From: Gammaproteobacteria bacterium
Lineage (GTDB): Bacteria; Pseudomonadota; Gammaproteobacteria; Burkholderiales; Rhodocyclaceae
DNA length: 64,000 nucleotides
Reading direction: 5' to 3'
Assembly (NCBI GenBank): GCA_018824085.1
Contig: JAHJHI010000050.1
Location: 62,001-126,000, forward strand
Made by a program: the position numbers and the translations under genes. The notes below the pieces were generated by a model that worked only from the letters and a program-made list of their open reading frames with translations, was not told the origin of the DNA and ran no database searches. Positions within the stretch are counted from its first letter, which is position 1. The number at the start of each line of letters is the position of its first letter. Positions 27,128 to 35,833 of the stretch are shown here, one piece after another.

Positions 27128-28642
27128 ATGACAACATCCGACAATGGCAACGGCAAGCGCGGTGCGCACTGGGTGGATGGCCGCTCGACAGACGGCGGCA
27201 CACGGTCAGCGCCGGTGTTCGACCCCGCCCGCGGGGGCATCACGCATGATGTTCAGCTGGCGGACAACGGGACGGTGGCACGTGTCGTCGCCAGTGCGGC
27301 CGCAGCCCAGCCTGCCTGGGGAGCACTGCCGGTACAACGGCGCGCACGCGTGCTCTTCGCGATGCGCGAACACGTGGAAGCCCACCGCGCGGACATCGCG
27401 CGGCTGATCACGCGCGAGCACGGCAAGACCTTTCCGGACGCGCTCGGCGAGGTGCAGCGCGGCCTCGAGGTCATCGAGTTTGCATGCGGCGTGCCACAGC
27501 TGCTCAAGGGCCAGTATTCGGACAACATCGGCGGCGGCATCGCGAACTGGAGTCAGCGCATGCCGCTCGGCGTGACGGCCGGCATCACGCCGTTCAACTT
27601 TCCCTTCATGGTGCCGATGTGGATGGCGCCGATGGCGCTTGCATGCGGCAACAGCTTCATCCTGAAGCCGTCGGAACGCGATGCATCCGCATCGCTGCTG
27701 ACGGCCGAACTGTTCCGCGACGCAGGCCTGCCGGACGGCGTGTTCAACGTCGTGCAGGGTGACCGCGAGGCGGTCGACGCACTGATTGCACACCCGGACG
27801 TGCGAGCGGTGAGCTTCGTCGGCTCGACACCGGTCGCACGCCACATCTACGAAACCGCGGCACGTCACGGCAAACGGGCGCAGGCGCTCGGTGGCGCCAA
27901 GAACCACATGGTCGTCATGCCGGACGCCGACATCACCCAGGCGGCCGACGCACTGATCGGCGCCGCCTACGGTTCCGCCGGCGAGCGCTGCATGGCGATC
28001 TCGGTCGCGGTGGCGGTCGGCGACATCGGCGACGCGCTGGTCGACGCGATCCGCACACGAGCCGCGCGACTGCGCATCGGCGACGGCGAGCACGACGACG
28101 TCGACATGGGCCCGCTGGTCACCGCCGCCCACCGCGAGCGCGTCGTGTCGCTCATCGACAGCGGCGTTGCCGAAGGCGCGACACTGGTGCTGGACGGGCG
28201 CAGGCATGTGGTGAGTGGCCGGGAGAACGGTTTCTTCCTCGGCGCGACGCTGTTCGACCACGTGAGCCCGCAGATGCGCATCTGGCGCGAGGAAATCTTC
28301 GGCCCCGTGCTGTGCGTGGTGCGCGCCGCCACGCTGGCCGAGGCGATCGCGCTCATCAACGCGCACGAATACGGCAACGGCGTATCGCTCTATACGCGCG
28401 ACGGTCGCGCCGCCCAGGACTTCGCGCAACGCATCGAAGCGGGCATGGTGGGCATCAACGTGCCGATTCCGGTACCGATGGCCTGGCATTCATTCGGCGG
28501 CTGGAAGCAGAGCCTGTTCGGCGACCTTCACGCCTATGGCGAGGAAGGCGTGCGCTTCTACACCCGCTACAAGAGCGTCATGCAGCGCTGGCCGGACAGT
28601 GACAGCAAGGGGCCCGAATTCGTGATGCCGGTGAATCTCTGA
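27128..28642 (+). CDS. mmsA: CoA-acylating methylmalonate-semialdehyde dehydrogenase
   Basis: A 504-residue aldehyde dehydrogenase of the MmsA subgroup. Evidence includes [17 protein letters not shown], the catalytic cysteine in [23 protein letters not shown]-like [12 protein letters not shown] and the C-terminal [19 protein letters not shown], a specific MmsA hallmark. It converts methylmalonate semialdehyde to propionyl-CoA in valine, thymine or inositol breakdown. It stands alone here without mmsB. No strong ribosome site precedes the ATG. It is convergent with the next gene. Confidence 0.92.
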   Translation: MTTSDNGNGKRGAHWVDGRSTDGGTRSAPVFDPARGGITHDVQLADNGTVARVVASAAAAQPAWGALPVQRRARVLFAMREHVEAHRADIARLITREHGKTFPDALGEVQRGLEVIEFACGVPQLLKGQYSDNIGGGIANWSQRMPLGVTAGITPFNFPFMVPMWMAPMALACGNSFILKPSERDASASLLTAELFRDAGLPDGVFNVVQGDREAVDALIAHPDVRAVSFVGSTPVARHIYETAARHGKRAQALGGAKNHMVVMPDADITQAADALIGAAYGSAGERCMAISVAVAVGDIGDALVDAIRTRAARLRIGDGEHDDVDMGPLVTAAHRERVVSLIDSGVAEGATLVLDGRRHVVSGRENGFFLGATLFDHVSPQMRIWREEIFGPVLCVVRAATLAEAIALINAHEYGNGVSLYTRDGRAAQDFAQRIEAGMVGINVPIPVPMAWHSFGGWKQSLFGDLHAYGEEGVRFYTRYKSVMQRWPDSDSKGPEFVMPVNL

Positions 28643-28654
28643 GCAGAACGCCCG

Positions 28655-29209
28655 CTATTCGATGAACAGGCGCGGCATCCAGTGCGTGGCGGGATCGCCC
28701 GGGCTCAGGTCGCTGTCGCGCAACGGCCGGATGCGGCGCTCGGGCGGCACATTGTCCGGCGTGATGAAGGGGTCCATATCGACGTCGTTGAGCTGACCTT
28801 CGATGTGTCCGTCGACCACCTTCATCCTGTAATACACACCGTTGAACGGATCGACGTGAAGCGACGCCGGCGGGGTGCGCATGAACATCAGCGCATATTC
28901 CAGCGGAACGAGATCGCCTTCGCTGACCCGCGGCGCCTCGCGCGCGACCGGAAAGTGGCACAGGCGCTGCGTCGCCCCGGTCAGGCAGCGGAACGGCCGC
29001 ATCGCGAGGAAGTACTCCTCCAGCCGCGCATCCATCGTCACCTCGAAACGCGACACGCCTCCGTCCTCCGGCGTGAACACGACCTTGCCGATCTCCACCC
29101 GCTCTCCCCTGGCATTGCCGAGCACGATGATCTTCGTACCTGACAGCGGGTCGGCGTGTGCAACCCCTCCGTTCAGCACAAGCATTGAAATCACGACGAA
29201 GCGTTTCAT
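28655..29209 (-). CDS. Secreted protein of unknown function
   Basis: A 184-residue protein with a signal peptide (VVISMLVLNGGVAHA). The mature part has two cysteines (FRCLTGATQRLCHFP) that could form a disulfide, and an acidic C-terminal half. No domain was recognised. GGAGGAA lies 7 bases before the ATG at 29209. It is downstream of the cytochrome P460-like gene on the same strand, separated by a terminator. Confidence 0.75.
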   Translation of the reverse strand: MKRFVVISMLVLNGGVAHADPLSGTKIIVLGNARGERVEIGKVVFTPEDGGVSRFEVTMDARLEEYFLAMRPFRCLTGATQRLCHFPVAREAPRVSEGDLVPLEYALMFMRTPPASLHVDPFNGVYYRMKVVDGHIEGQLNDVDMDPFITPDNVPPERRIRPLRDSDLSPGDPATHWMPRLFIE

Positions 29210-29324
29210 GCGGTTCCTCCCTGTCATGGCGCGCCGGCGGCGGCATCGCCGCACACGCGTGCAGGCAGACCGGACCGACGGGCAAAAGCTGTCCACCGAT
29301 CGCCGAAAAACCGTGCCACAAATG

Positions 29325-29355
29325 AAAACGCCACCCGACCGGAGCCGGATGGCGT
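29325..29355 (-). terminator. Terminator after the cytochrome P460-like gene
   Basis: An inverted repeat with outer arms ACGCCA/TGGCGT (29328-29333 and 29350-29355) and inner CCGG pairs is followed on the minus strand by TTTTC. It lies 36 bases beyond the stop of the P460-like gene. Confidence 0.75.
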
Positions 29356-29390
29356 CGATTGCACGGCACCGTACACCGGCGCCGGCCCCG

Positions 29391-29927
29391 TCACTTCTTC
29401 ATCGCGAAATGTTCGTCATAGCGGAACACGAAGTCCTTGTCCTTGAGCGGCGTGTGGCAGCCACGACAGGTGTTGTACTTCGCATCACCGTTGAGCTCGC
29501 CGTTGCCCTTGAAGGCGGTATAGATCCAGTTGCCATTCTTCTGCTCGGCTGGCACCTGAGCACCCCAGCCCGGATTCTTGCCCATGACGAAAACCGCTGC
29601 CAGCTTGTCCTTGACCAGCTTGCCGTCGGCGCCCTTCATCGGTTTGCCGTCGGCGTCCAGCTTGACCGCCCAGTTCTCCATGACGAGGACGGAGCCCTGC
29701 GGAAAGCCGCTTGAGGACGAGCCCCTGGCGGCTTCGCCGTTCATGTAGATGTCGCGGATCTGCTTCGCGTCCTCGCGCTGCACGGCAGAGAGGAAGACGG
29801 GCCAGCTCTTGTAGCCATCGGGGAAAGCGAGCTCGCCGTCATTGAGCGCGGCCGGTGGCGGCGCCATCTGACTGCATCCTGCGACGATCAGGCCGAGTGC
29901 GACGGCCGACACGATTCTCTTCTTCAT
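29391..29927 (-). CDS. Cytochrome P460-family lipoprotein
   Basis: A 178-residue protein with a lipoprotein signal (LIVAGC followed by SQ) and a P460-type domain. The core includes FPDGYKSWPVFLS, GSVLVMENWAVK and a C-terminal c-type heme site CRGCH (NTCRGCHTPLKDKDF). P460 proteins oxidise hydroxylamine or bind nitric oxide, depending on a lysine-heme cross-link; related cytochromes c'-beta lack the link. Several lysines exist, but the cross-linking one cannot be assigned from sequence alone. AAGGAG precedes the ATG. Lipid anchoring would place it at the periplasmic face of a membrane. Confidence 0.87.
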   Translation of the reverse strand: MKKRIVSAVALGLIVAGCSQMAPPPAALNDGELAFPDGYKSWPVFLSAVQREDAKQIRDIYMNGEAARGSSSSGFPQGSVLVMENWAVKLDADGKPMKGADGKLVKDKLAAVFVMGKNPGWGAQVPAEQKNGNWIYTAFKGNGELNGDAKYNTCRGCHTPLKDKDFVFRYDEHFAMKK

Positions 29928-30009
29928 GTGGAAGCTCCTTGTGTGCGGTGTTGAACGGGAAACGAACGAGGCGCAGGCCTGGACGGCCTGATCACCCTGT
30001 GCGTCCGTT

Positions 30010-30939
30010 CTACACGCGAACGCCGCCGCTGGATGCAGCGGGCAAGGAATATTGTTGCATCATGCGTCGGCGGCGCAGCGCTTCGGCGGACAGGAGCAAC
30101 AGCCCGGCGCCGATCAGCAGCATGCCGAGCACTTCGTTGCCGTCGGGCCGCTCACCCAGTTGCCAGGCGGCGGCCAGCACGCCGATCACCGGCGTCAGCA
30201 ACGACACCATGCTGGACGTACCGGCCGACAGGCGGCGCAACGCATACAGCCACAGCAACCACGCAAGCGCGTTCGCCAGCACGATGTTGAACAGCAGCGC
30301 ACCGCCCAGCGACGCCGACCAGTTCACCGGCGGCGCCGGCCAGACGAAGGCCATGGCGACGAGCGGAAGCGAACCGAAGAACATCTGCCAGGCCGTCATG
30401 GACAGCAGATCGAGCGCCGGCGCGCGAACCTGAAGACGTTTGGCGATCATGACCGCGAGCGCCCAGCACGCGCCGGCCAGCGTCGCCAGCATCATGCTCG
30501 ACAGGTCTCCGCCAAGGTGCAGCGGATCGAGGATGAGCAGCAAGCCCGCCAGCGTCGCCGCAGCCGATGGCCATTGCCAGCCGTGCAGCCGCTCGCCCAG
30601 CATGGGCCACGCAAACACCATGACCCAGAACGGCATCGTGTAGGTGAGCACGGCGGTCTTGCCGGCGCCGCCGGTCACCAGCGCGAGAATGATGAGCCCG
30701 GTGAAACCGGTCGTCTGCAGCAGCCCCATCAGCGCGATGGACGGCAGTTGCGCCAGCTTCAGCGGCCGGCGGAGTACCACCATCAGCGCAAACACGCACA
30801 GCGCGCCGCCGAAGGTTCGCCAGGCACCGAACTGGAAAGCGCCCATGTCATTCAACGCGACCTTCATCACCACCCAGTTGTAACCCCAGATGGCCGACAG
30901 CAGCACCAGAGCGGCCAGCGCGCGCAGCGTCTCCCCCAT
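30010..30939 (-). CDS. EamA-family (DMT) transporter
   Basis: A 309-residue membrane protein with about ten helices in two EamA halves; the first opens ALVLLSAIWGYNWVVMKVAL, the second is rich in WALAVMIAKRLQV. EamA proteins are mostly exporters of metabolites, including amino acids. The ATG at 30939 directly precedes the first helix. It lies 14 bases after the SnoaL-like gene, in a unit with marR, so a MarR-controlled exporter role is likely. Substrate unknown. Confidence 0.88.
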   Translation of the reverse strand: MGETLRALAALVLLSAIWGYNWVVMKVALNDMGAFQFGAWRTFGGALCVFALMVVLRRPLKLAQLPSIALMGLLQTTGFTGLIILALVTGGAGKTAVLTYTMPFWVMVFAWPMLGERLHGWQWPSAAATLAGLLLILDPLHLGGDLSSMMLATLAGACWALAVMIAKRLQVRAPALDLLSMTAWQMFFGSLPLVAMAFVWPAPPVNWSASLGGALLFNIVLANALAWLLWLYALRRLSAGTSSMVSLLTPVIGVLAAAWQLGERPDGNEVLGMLLIGAGLLLLSAEALRRRRMMQQYSLPAASSGGVRV

Positions 30940-30953
30940 GATCCCTGCCGTCC

Positions 30954-31334
30954 TCAGTTCCAGGTGTGGGTCAGCGCGCGCCACGAGCCGTCGGGCTGGC
31001 GGCGGTACACCACGGTGATGTGTCCGCTGAACGTCTGCAGCCCGCCTTCGGCGTCGCGCGCCTGGGCGCTCCAGCGTCCACGCTGTGTCGCCATGCCGGC
31101 GTCGCCGGCCACTGCATGCAGCTCGATGTGGTGATTGTGGATGCCCTGCGCGATCGCGCCGGCGAACAGCGATTCGATCTGCACGGCACCGATCGCCGCG
31201 TCGCCACCGGCCGGCAACACCGCGCCTTCGGCGTCGTACAGGGCCGCCAGCGCCGGCGCGTCGCCACGGTTGAAGGCGGCGTCCCACGCCGTGTTGATGC
31301 CGGCGATGGCGGACTGAAGAGTATTTGCGGTCAT
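30954..31334 (-). CDS. SnoaL/DUF4440-like small protein
   Basis: A 126-residue protein of the cone-shaped alpha+beta NTF2-like fold. It opens with AWDAAFNRGDAPALAALYDAEGAVLPAGG and ends TVVYRRQPDGSWRALTHTWN, the usual DUF4440/SnoaL pattern. Members are enzymes or ligand-binding proteins. AAGGAG precedes the ATG. Its promoter carries a motif shared with the marR promoter. Confidence 0.85.
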   Translation of the reverse strand: MTANTLQSAIAGINTAWDAAFNRGDAPALAALYDAEGAVLPAGGDAAIGAVQIESLFAGAIAQGIHNHHIELHAVAGDAGMATQRGRWSAQARDAEGGLQTFSGHITVVYRRQPDGSWRALTHTWN

Positions 31335-31362
31335 GAAGATCTCCTTTGATATTTGGCAAACA

Positions 31363-31390
31363 ATAGTATGGAAGCTAACTTTTTATGCAA
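31363..31390 (-). promoter_or_regulatory. Promoter of SnoaL-EamA genes with MarR-type operator
   Basis: On the minus strand TTGCAT (31390-31385), a 16-base spacer and TACTAT (31368-31363) form a sigma-70 promoter. The motif AGTTAGCTTCCATACTAT (31380-31363) covers the -10 box and matches 14 of 18 bases with a motif in the marR promoter. Repression by the MarR protein is the natural inference. Confidence 0.65.
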
Positions 31391-31399
31391 AAAAAGGAC

Positions 31400-31903
31400 T
31401 TACGCGAATGCATCGATCTCGCTCTGGACCAGCCCCAGCATCGACTGCAGCAATGTCCGCTGCGTCCCGTCCAGACCCGCCATCAGCACACGCACCCGAC
31501 GGTAATAGTCAGGCATCACGGCGTCGAGCACCGCCTGCCCTTCACTCGTCAGGCGCACCGTGATGCGACGCCGGTCCGTACTGTCAAACAGGCGCTGCAC
31601 CAGGTGATCCCGCTCCAGTCCGTCCAGCAGTCCTGTCATCGTGGCCCGGCTCACACCGGACTTTTCCGCCAGAACGGACGGCGAGGACTCGAGCGTTTCC
31701 TCGCGGAACAACAGGATGAGCACCCACCACCGCCCCTGCAGCAAACCATGCCGCGCAAGGAAGGCATCCAGCGCCTGCGACAGGTCCGTGGCGACCCGCA
31801 GCAGCGTCAGCAGCGTTGCCACCGCGCTGACGTCGGCGTCGGGGTAGCGCTGCGCGAATCGGCGCAGCACATCGGAGCTGGGGAGGTCGCGAACCTGAAG
31901 CAT
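31400..31903 (-). CDS. MarR-family transcriptional regulator
   Basis: A 167-residue MarR protein. The winged helix includes SVLAEKSGVSRATMTGLLDG and the wing STDRRRITVRLTSEG. The start at 31903 (MLQVRDLP) fits the usual family length; longer in-frame starts at 31936 and 32026 would overlap or precede the predicted promoter. Because that promoter's -10 box ends 10 bases before the ATG, the mRNA is predicted to be nearly leaderless and no Shine-Dalgarno sequence is present. The SnoaL and EamA genes follow on the same strand. Confidence 0.85.
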   Translation of the reverse strand: MLQVRDLPSSDVLRRFAQRYPDADVSAVATLLTLLRVATDLSQALDAFLARHGLLQGRWWVLILLFREETLESSPSVLAEKSGVSRATMTGLLDGLERDHLVQRLFDSTDRRRITVRLTSEGQAVLDAVMPDYYRRVRVLMAGLDGTQRTLLQSMLGLVQSEIDAFA

Positions 31904-31913
31904 GATCAGGTGG

Positions 31914-31941
31914 ATTATAGTTAGCCACCGTACCATGTCAA
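31914..31941 (-). promoter_or_regulatory. Near-consensus sigma-70 promoter of marR with overlapping operator
   Basis: On the minus strand TTGACA (31941-31936), a 16-base spacer and TATAAT (31919-31914) are both perfect hexamers. The plus-strand motif AGTTAGCCACCGTACCAT (31919-31936) fills the spacer. It matches the operator in the SnoaL promoter, indicating autorepression. Confidence 0.75.
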
Positions 31942-32067
31942 GCGCCGTCGGATGAAGCTTGGTGGAATCCTTGCCACCCCATGCGCTAGCATGACGGTAC
32001 CCGTCATCCGAATACCGATCCGACATGGAGCACTCATCCGTCCGTGTGCCGGGGCGCCCACGCTGAC

Positions 32068-32664
32068 ATGGACGCCATCGACGCCGTAGCCGCCGCCGCG
32101 GGCCTTGCTTGGGCGAGCGGCTTGCGCCTGTACGCGGTGATCTTTCTGGCCGGCATGGCCGGTCGCATGGACTGGGTGGAACTGCCCGGCCAGCTCGACG
32201 CGCTCGAACACCCGGCCGTGCTCGCCGCCGCCGGATTCATGCTCTGCATCGAATTCCTGGCTGACAAGATTCCCGCGCTCGACAGCCTGTGGGACGGCCT
32301 GCACACCTTCATCCGCATCCCGGCCGGCGCGCTACTGGCGGCCTGGGCGCTGGCCGACCAGAGCGCGGCCGTCATGCTTGCAGGCGCGCTGCTCGGAGGC
32401 TCCCTGACCGCCGGCACGCATCTGACGAAGGCGGCCAGCCGGGTCGCCATCAACGCCTCGCCCGAACCGGTCAGCAACCTGCTGGTATCCACCAGCGAGG
32501 ATGGCGCGGCGATCGGCGGCCTGTGGCTTGCCTTCACCTATCCGGTGCTGTTCCTCGTGCTGCTCGTACTGCTGGTGCTGTTCATGCTGTGGCTGCTGCC
32601 GCGCGTCTGGCGCTTCCTGTCGGGCCTGTTGTCCTGGGTATCGGGGAAACAGGCCCCCGGTTGA
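32068..32664 (+). CDS. DUF4126 domain membrane protein
   Basis: A 198-residue membrane protein with several hydrophobic helices; the N-terminal AAAAGLAWASGLRLYAVIFLAG and the phosphate-like loop SLTAGTHLTKAASR are typical of DUF4126. The C-terminus is a long hydrophobic helix and a short basic tail. The ATG at 32068 is preferred to a GTG at 32044. Function unknown. It is divergent from marR. Confidence 0.82.
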   Translation: MDAIDAVAAAAGLAWASGLRLYAVIFLAGMAGRMDWVELPGQLDALEHPAVLAAAGFMLCIEFLADKIPALDSLWDGLHTFIRIPAGALLAAWALADQSAAVMLAGALLGGSLTAGTHLTKAASRVAINASPEPVSNLLVSTSEDGAAIGGLWLAFTYPVLFLVLLVLLVLFMLWLLPRVWRFLSGLLSWVSGKQAPG

Positions 32665-32730
32665 CCTGAGTCAGCCTGCATACGCCTCCGCCGCGTTCAA
32701 ATGGCGGCATCGACACGCGAGGGGAGCGCC

Positions 32731-32895
32731 ATGAAAGCATGGTCTGATCTGGTGACCACCGACTACGGGCTGATGAGTCTGGCCGTCATCCTGTTCATCG
32801 TGTTCATGAGCGTGTGGTTCGCGCGCTTCTTCAAGCGCCACATGGACGAAGACGCCGCAAAGGCCGAAAGCACGGATCAATCTGCAACAAAGTGA
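32731..32895 (+). CDS. Small single-pass membrane protein, DUF3149 family
   Basis: A 54-residue protein. MKAWSDLVTTDYGLMSLAVI and the following hydrophobic helix ending FFKRHMDED are the DUF3149 pattern. GAGGGGAG precedes the ATG at 32731. Function unknown; such proteins are often found in betaproteobacteria as short stand-alone genes. Confidence 0.85.
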   Translation: MKAWSDLVTTDYGLMSLAVILFIVFMSVWFARFFKRHMDEDAAKAESTDQSATK

Positions 32896-32943
32896 GGGAC
32901 GCCGACGCGGGCGGGTTTCAGTAATCGCGCACGGCACCGCTGC

Positions 32944-33666
32944 TCAGCGGAGCAGCTTCCACACCATTTCCACGCCAGCCATCACGAGATCGCCGACGTC
33001 CATCGACCCCAGGTCGGTTCCGGAACGCGTCGCCGCCTGACGCTCGACGCGATGGCGTCCGCGTTCGTTCTCGATCAGCGCGTCGGCGACCGCGCGCGGA
33101 TCGCGGGTCGTGCGGCGGTCCTCCGCCAGGTGATAGCCCTTGAGCGCCTGTTGCACCGCCTCCGGATCGATCAGCGAAAACGCCGAGCGGCAGTGCGGAC
33201 AGGCGTGGTCCTTGCGGATGTCGACCGGCGCGCCGCAGCCGGTGCAGTAGATCGCGCCGACACGCTCGCTCAGGTCCGCGATCTCCGGTTTCGACAACTG
33301 ACGCACGAAACCCTTTTCGATCATGAAGGACGAAAAGCTGCTGAAGCGCCCGTGACGCTGCGCACAGCGGTGCGTCACGTAGCGCCCGCTGCGCACGACG
33401 TCGTAGCCGTGCTCGAGCCGGCCACCGCAGCGCGGGCAGGCGAGCACCTGGGCCACCGGATGGCGAAGCGTGTCGCGATGCTCGTGCAGCAGGCGGAACA
33501 GTTCGGTGACCGAACCCGGCGTCAGTTGCTGGTTCTCGTGCTGGTCGAACCAGATTCCCTGGCAGGCGTAGCAGACGTCGAGTTCGACCTTGCCAAAGTC
33601 GTGCCGCTCGAACTCATGGACATCCATGGGCTGGCGGCAGGACGGGCAGTTCGGCGAGTGATTCAT
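32944..33666 (-). CDS. Zinc-ribbon protein (TFIIB-type zinc finger domain)
   Basis: A 240-residue protein with three zinc ribbons: CPSC/CYAC (residues about 6 and 32), CPRC with a downstream cysteine (RCAQRH) and CTGC/CPHC near residues 160-180. No transmembrane segment is evident. Members are annotated only as zinc-finger domain proteins. The ATG at 33666 starts just before the first ribbon; upstream extension lacks similarity. Function unknown. It follows rlhA on the same strand. Confidence 0.8.
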   Translation of the reverse strand: MNHSPNCPSCRQPMDVHEFERHDFGKVELDVCYACQGIWFDQHENQQLTPGSVTELFRLLHEHRDTLRHPVAQVLACPRCGGRLEHGYDVVRSGRYVTHRCAQRHGRFSSFSSFMIEKGFVRQLSKPEIADLSERVGAIYCTGCGAPVDIRKDHACPHCRSAFSLIDPEAVQQALKGYHLAEDRRTTRDPRAVADALIENERGRHRVERQAATRSGTDLGSMDVGDLVMAGVEMVWKLLR

Positions 33667-33790
33667 GAACGGACTTTCGGCACGGAAGGACGCACGGACG
33701 ATGCGCGGCATGCTGCGGGCCGGCATCACGGCTCTGTTCCGGTAACGGCAGCACGGACGCCGCACTTGACGCCCCGTGGCGCCGCAGCGC

Positions 33791-35734
33791 TCAGTGACGC
33801 ACCGTGCGCGTGACCTTCACGTCGGGAGGTGCCTTGCGGTGAAAGGTCACCGGCGTGGCCGAGGCGCCCAGCACCGTCTTGCGGATGGCGCCGACCACAT
33901 GCATTTCGCACTTCTTGCAGTCAAAGCGCAGCGTGAGCCGGTCCTTGCCATTCATCAAGGTCATCGGTTCCGCCTTCACCATGCCGCGCAGGTCGAATTC
34001 CTTCAATTCCTTCGGGCACAGGTTATGGCTGTAGCGCAGGCAGTGCTTGGTGATCATCAACGACACCTCGTCCAGCTCGCCGTTCGCCTCGTAGGCGTCG
34101 GCCATGAGCTGCACGCCGTGCCGGCGGTAGAACGCGCGCGCCTTCTCGTTGTAGATGTTGGCGAGATAGCTGAGCGCGCTGTCCGTGAAAGCGACCGGCG
34201 GCTCGACCGGCATGCGCGGCAGCGGGCGCCGGTGCGCGTCGACGCGCGCGCGCTCCAGCAACGCCACGGCGTCACGCCGCATGGCGTTGACGGCCGATGC
34301 CGGCAGGAAAAGCGGCGCATCGAGCGCCACCGTCACGGTGCGCGCCTCGAACATCGTGTTGCCGAGCTTGACGACGTTTTCGCGAATGCCGGCAAACGCA
34401 CGCTCACCGTCCCGTGCGGGCTGCTTCTCGAGTGCGCGTTCGACGCGCACGCTGCAGCCGTCCTCGTCCGTCAGCGTCAGTGCGAAACCGTCCGCCGTGT
34501 CGGAGAACAGCAGGTCGACGGCGACCCTGCGCTCGCTTGACGCCTTCTCCAGCGCACGCTCGAAGGCCTGGTCACGATTGCGGTAGAGCGTCATGCCGAC
34601 CTTCAGGTCCTCGGGCATCACGTTCGGAAACAGCGTGCGGCCCTGCACCTTATTGACGCGTACACCCAGCAGTTCGCGGTGGCTGTCGAAATAGCTCAGG
34701 CCGTCGCCGTTGTGGATGTCTTCCAGCGCATCAACCTCGACGTGATCATGTGCCACCTTCCGCACGCTCGCCACCGCCTCTCCGACAAAGCCCGGCGACT
34801 CGAACGCTTCGATGCCGTGCTGGCGGCCGTTCGCGAAATAGTCGGTGGTACCGCGATTGAAGCTCTTCGCGGGCTGCGGCGTGAAGAAGAAGGTGCAGCG
34901 GCCGCTCGACGCACGGCGATACGCTGGCCGCTCTTCCAGCACCTCGTCGATCAGTGTACGGTAATGGGCGGTGATGTTCTTCACGTACGCGAGATCCTTG
35001 AGCCGGCCCTCTATCTTGAACGAGCTGATGCCGGCGTCGATCAGCGCCCGCAGGTTGGCACTCTGGTCGTTGTCCTTCATCGACAGCAGATGCTTGTCGT
35101 GGGCCACCACGGCACCGCTCGCGTCGGTCAGCGTGTAGGGCAGGCGACAGGCCTGGGAACATTCACCGCGATTCGCGCTGCGCCCGGTATGGGCATGACT
35201 GATGAAGCACTGCCCGCTGAAGGCCACGCACAGTGCGCCGTGTACGAAGTACTCGAGCTGGCAGTCCGTGTGCGCCGCGATGTCCCGTATCTGTTCGATC
35301 GACAGTTCGCGCGCCAGCACGATCTGGGCGAAGCCCACGTCCTGCAGGAAGCGCGCCTTGGCCGCATCGCGGATGTCGGTCTGCGTGCTCGCGTGCAGCT
35401 GGATCGGCGGCAGGTCCATTTCCAGCAGGCCCATGTCCTGCACGATGAGCGCGTCGACACCGGCGTCGTGGAGCTGATGGATCGCGCGCCGTGCCGGCTC
35501 CAGCTCGTCGTCGCGCAGGATGGTGTTGAACGCGACGAAGGTCCGCGCGTGATAGCGGTGCGCGTGCGCGCACAGCCGCGCAATGTCACCGATGTCGTTG
35601 TCGGCGCCCTTGCGCGCGCCGAAGGACGGTCCGCCGATATACACCGCGTCGGCACCGTGGTTGATCGCTTCGATGCCGACATCGGCATTCTTCGCGGGCG
35701 CGAGCAGTTCAAGTGTGTGGCGATCGGCGGTCAT
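33791..35734 (-). CDS. rlhA: U32-family 23S rRNA 5-hydroxycytidine synthase
   Basis: A 647-residue U32 protein. LELLAPAKNADVGIEAINHGADAVYIGGP at the start is split over adjacent motifs, and the cysteine-rich signature GQCFISHAHTGRSANRGECS and ACRLPY supports an iron-sulfur or metal site. The length (about 650) and the C-terminal domain with cysteines FDCKKCEMHV match E. coli RlhA, which hydroxylates C2501 of 23S rRNA, better than the shorter TrhP. Prephenate is a known cofactor for the E. coli enzymes. It has a short promoter region of its own. Confidence 0.88.
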   Translation of the reverse strand: MTADRHTLELLAPAKNADVGIEAINHGADAVYIGGPSFGARKGADNDIGDIARLCAHAHRYHARTFVAFNTILRDDELEPARRAIHQLHDAGVDALIVQDMGLLEMDLPPIQLHASTQTDIRDAAKARFLQDVGFAQIVLARELSIEQIRDIAAHTDCQLEYFVHGALCVAFSGQCFISHAHTGRSANRGECSQACRLPYTLTDASGAVVAHDKHLLSMKDNDQSANLRALIDAGISSFKIEGRLKDLAYVKNITAHYRTLIDEVLEERPAYRRASSGRCTFFFTPQPAKSFNRGTTDYFANGRQHGIEAFESPGFVGEAVASVRKVAHDHVEVDALEDIHNGDGLSYFDSHRELLGVRVNKVQGRTLFPNVMPEDLKVGMTLYRNRDQAFERALEKASSERRVAVDLLFSDTADGFALTLTDEDGCSVRVERALEKQPARDGERAFAGIRENVVKLGNTMFEARTVTVALDAPLFLPASAVNAMRRDAVALLERARVDAHRRPLPRMPVEPPVAFTDSALSYLANIYNEKARAFYRRHGVQLMADAYEANGELDEVSLMITKHCLRYSHNLCPKELKEFDLRGMVKAEPMTLMNGKDRLTLRFDCKKCEMHVVGAIRKTVLGASATPVTFHRKAPPDVKVTRTVRH

Positions 35735-35790
35735 TGCGGGGCGGATGTGTGCGGCGGGAAGCCGCGATTATCCGCGAGCGCGCGCCAAAA

Positions 35791-35811
35791 GAAAAACCGG
35801 CCGCAGCCGGT
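35791..35811 (-). terminator. Terminator after the PEP-CTERM metalloprotease gene
   Basis: On the minus strand the stem ACCGGC/GCCGGT with a 4-base loop is followed by a T run (TTTTTC). It is 23 bases past the stop of the metalloprotease gene. Confidence 0.85.
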
Positions 35812-35833
35812 CCGGTTCAGACGAGCCGTCCGC

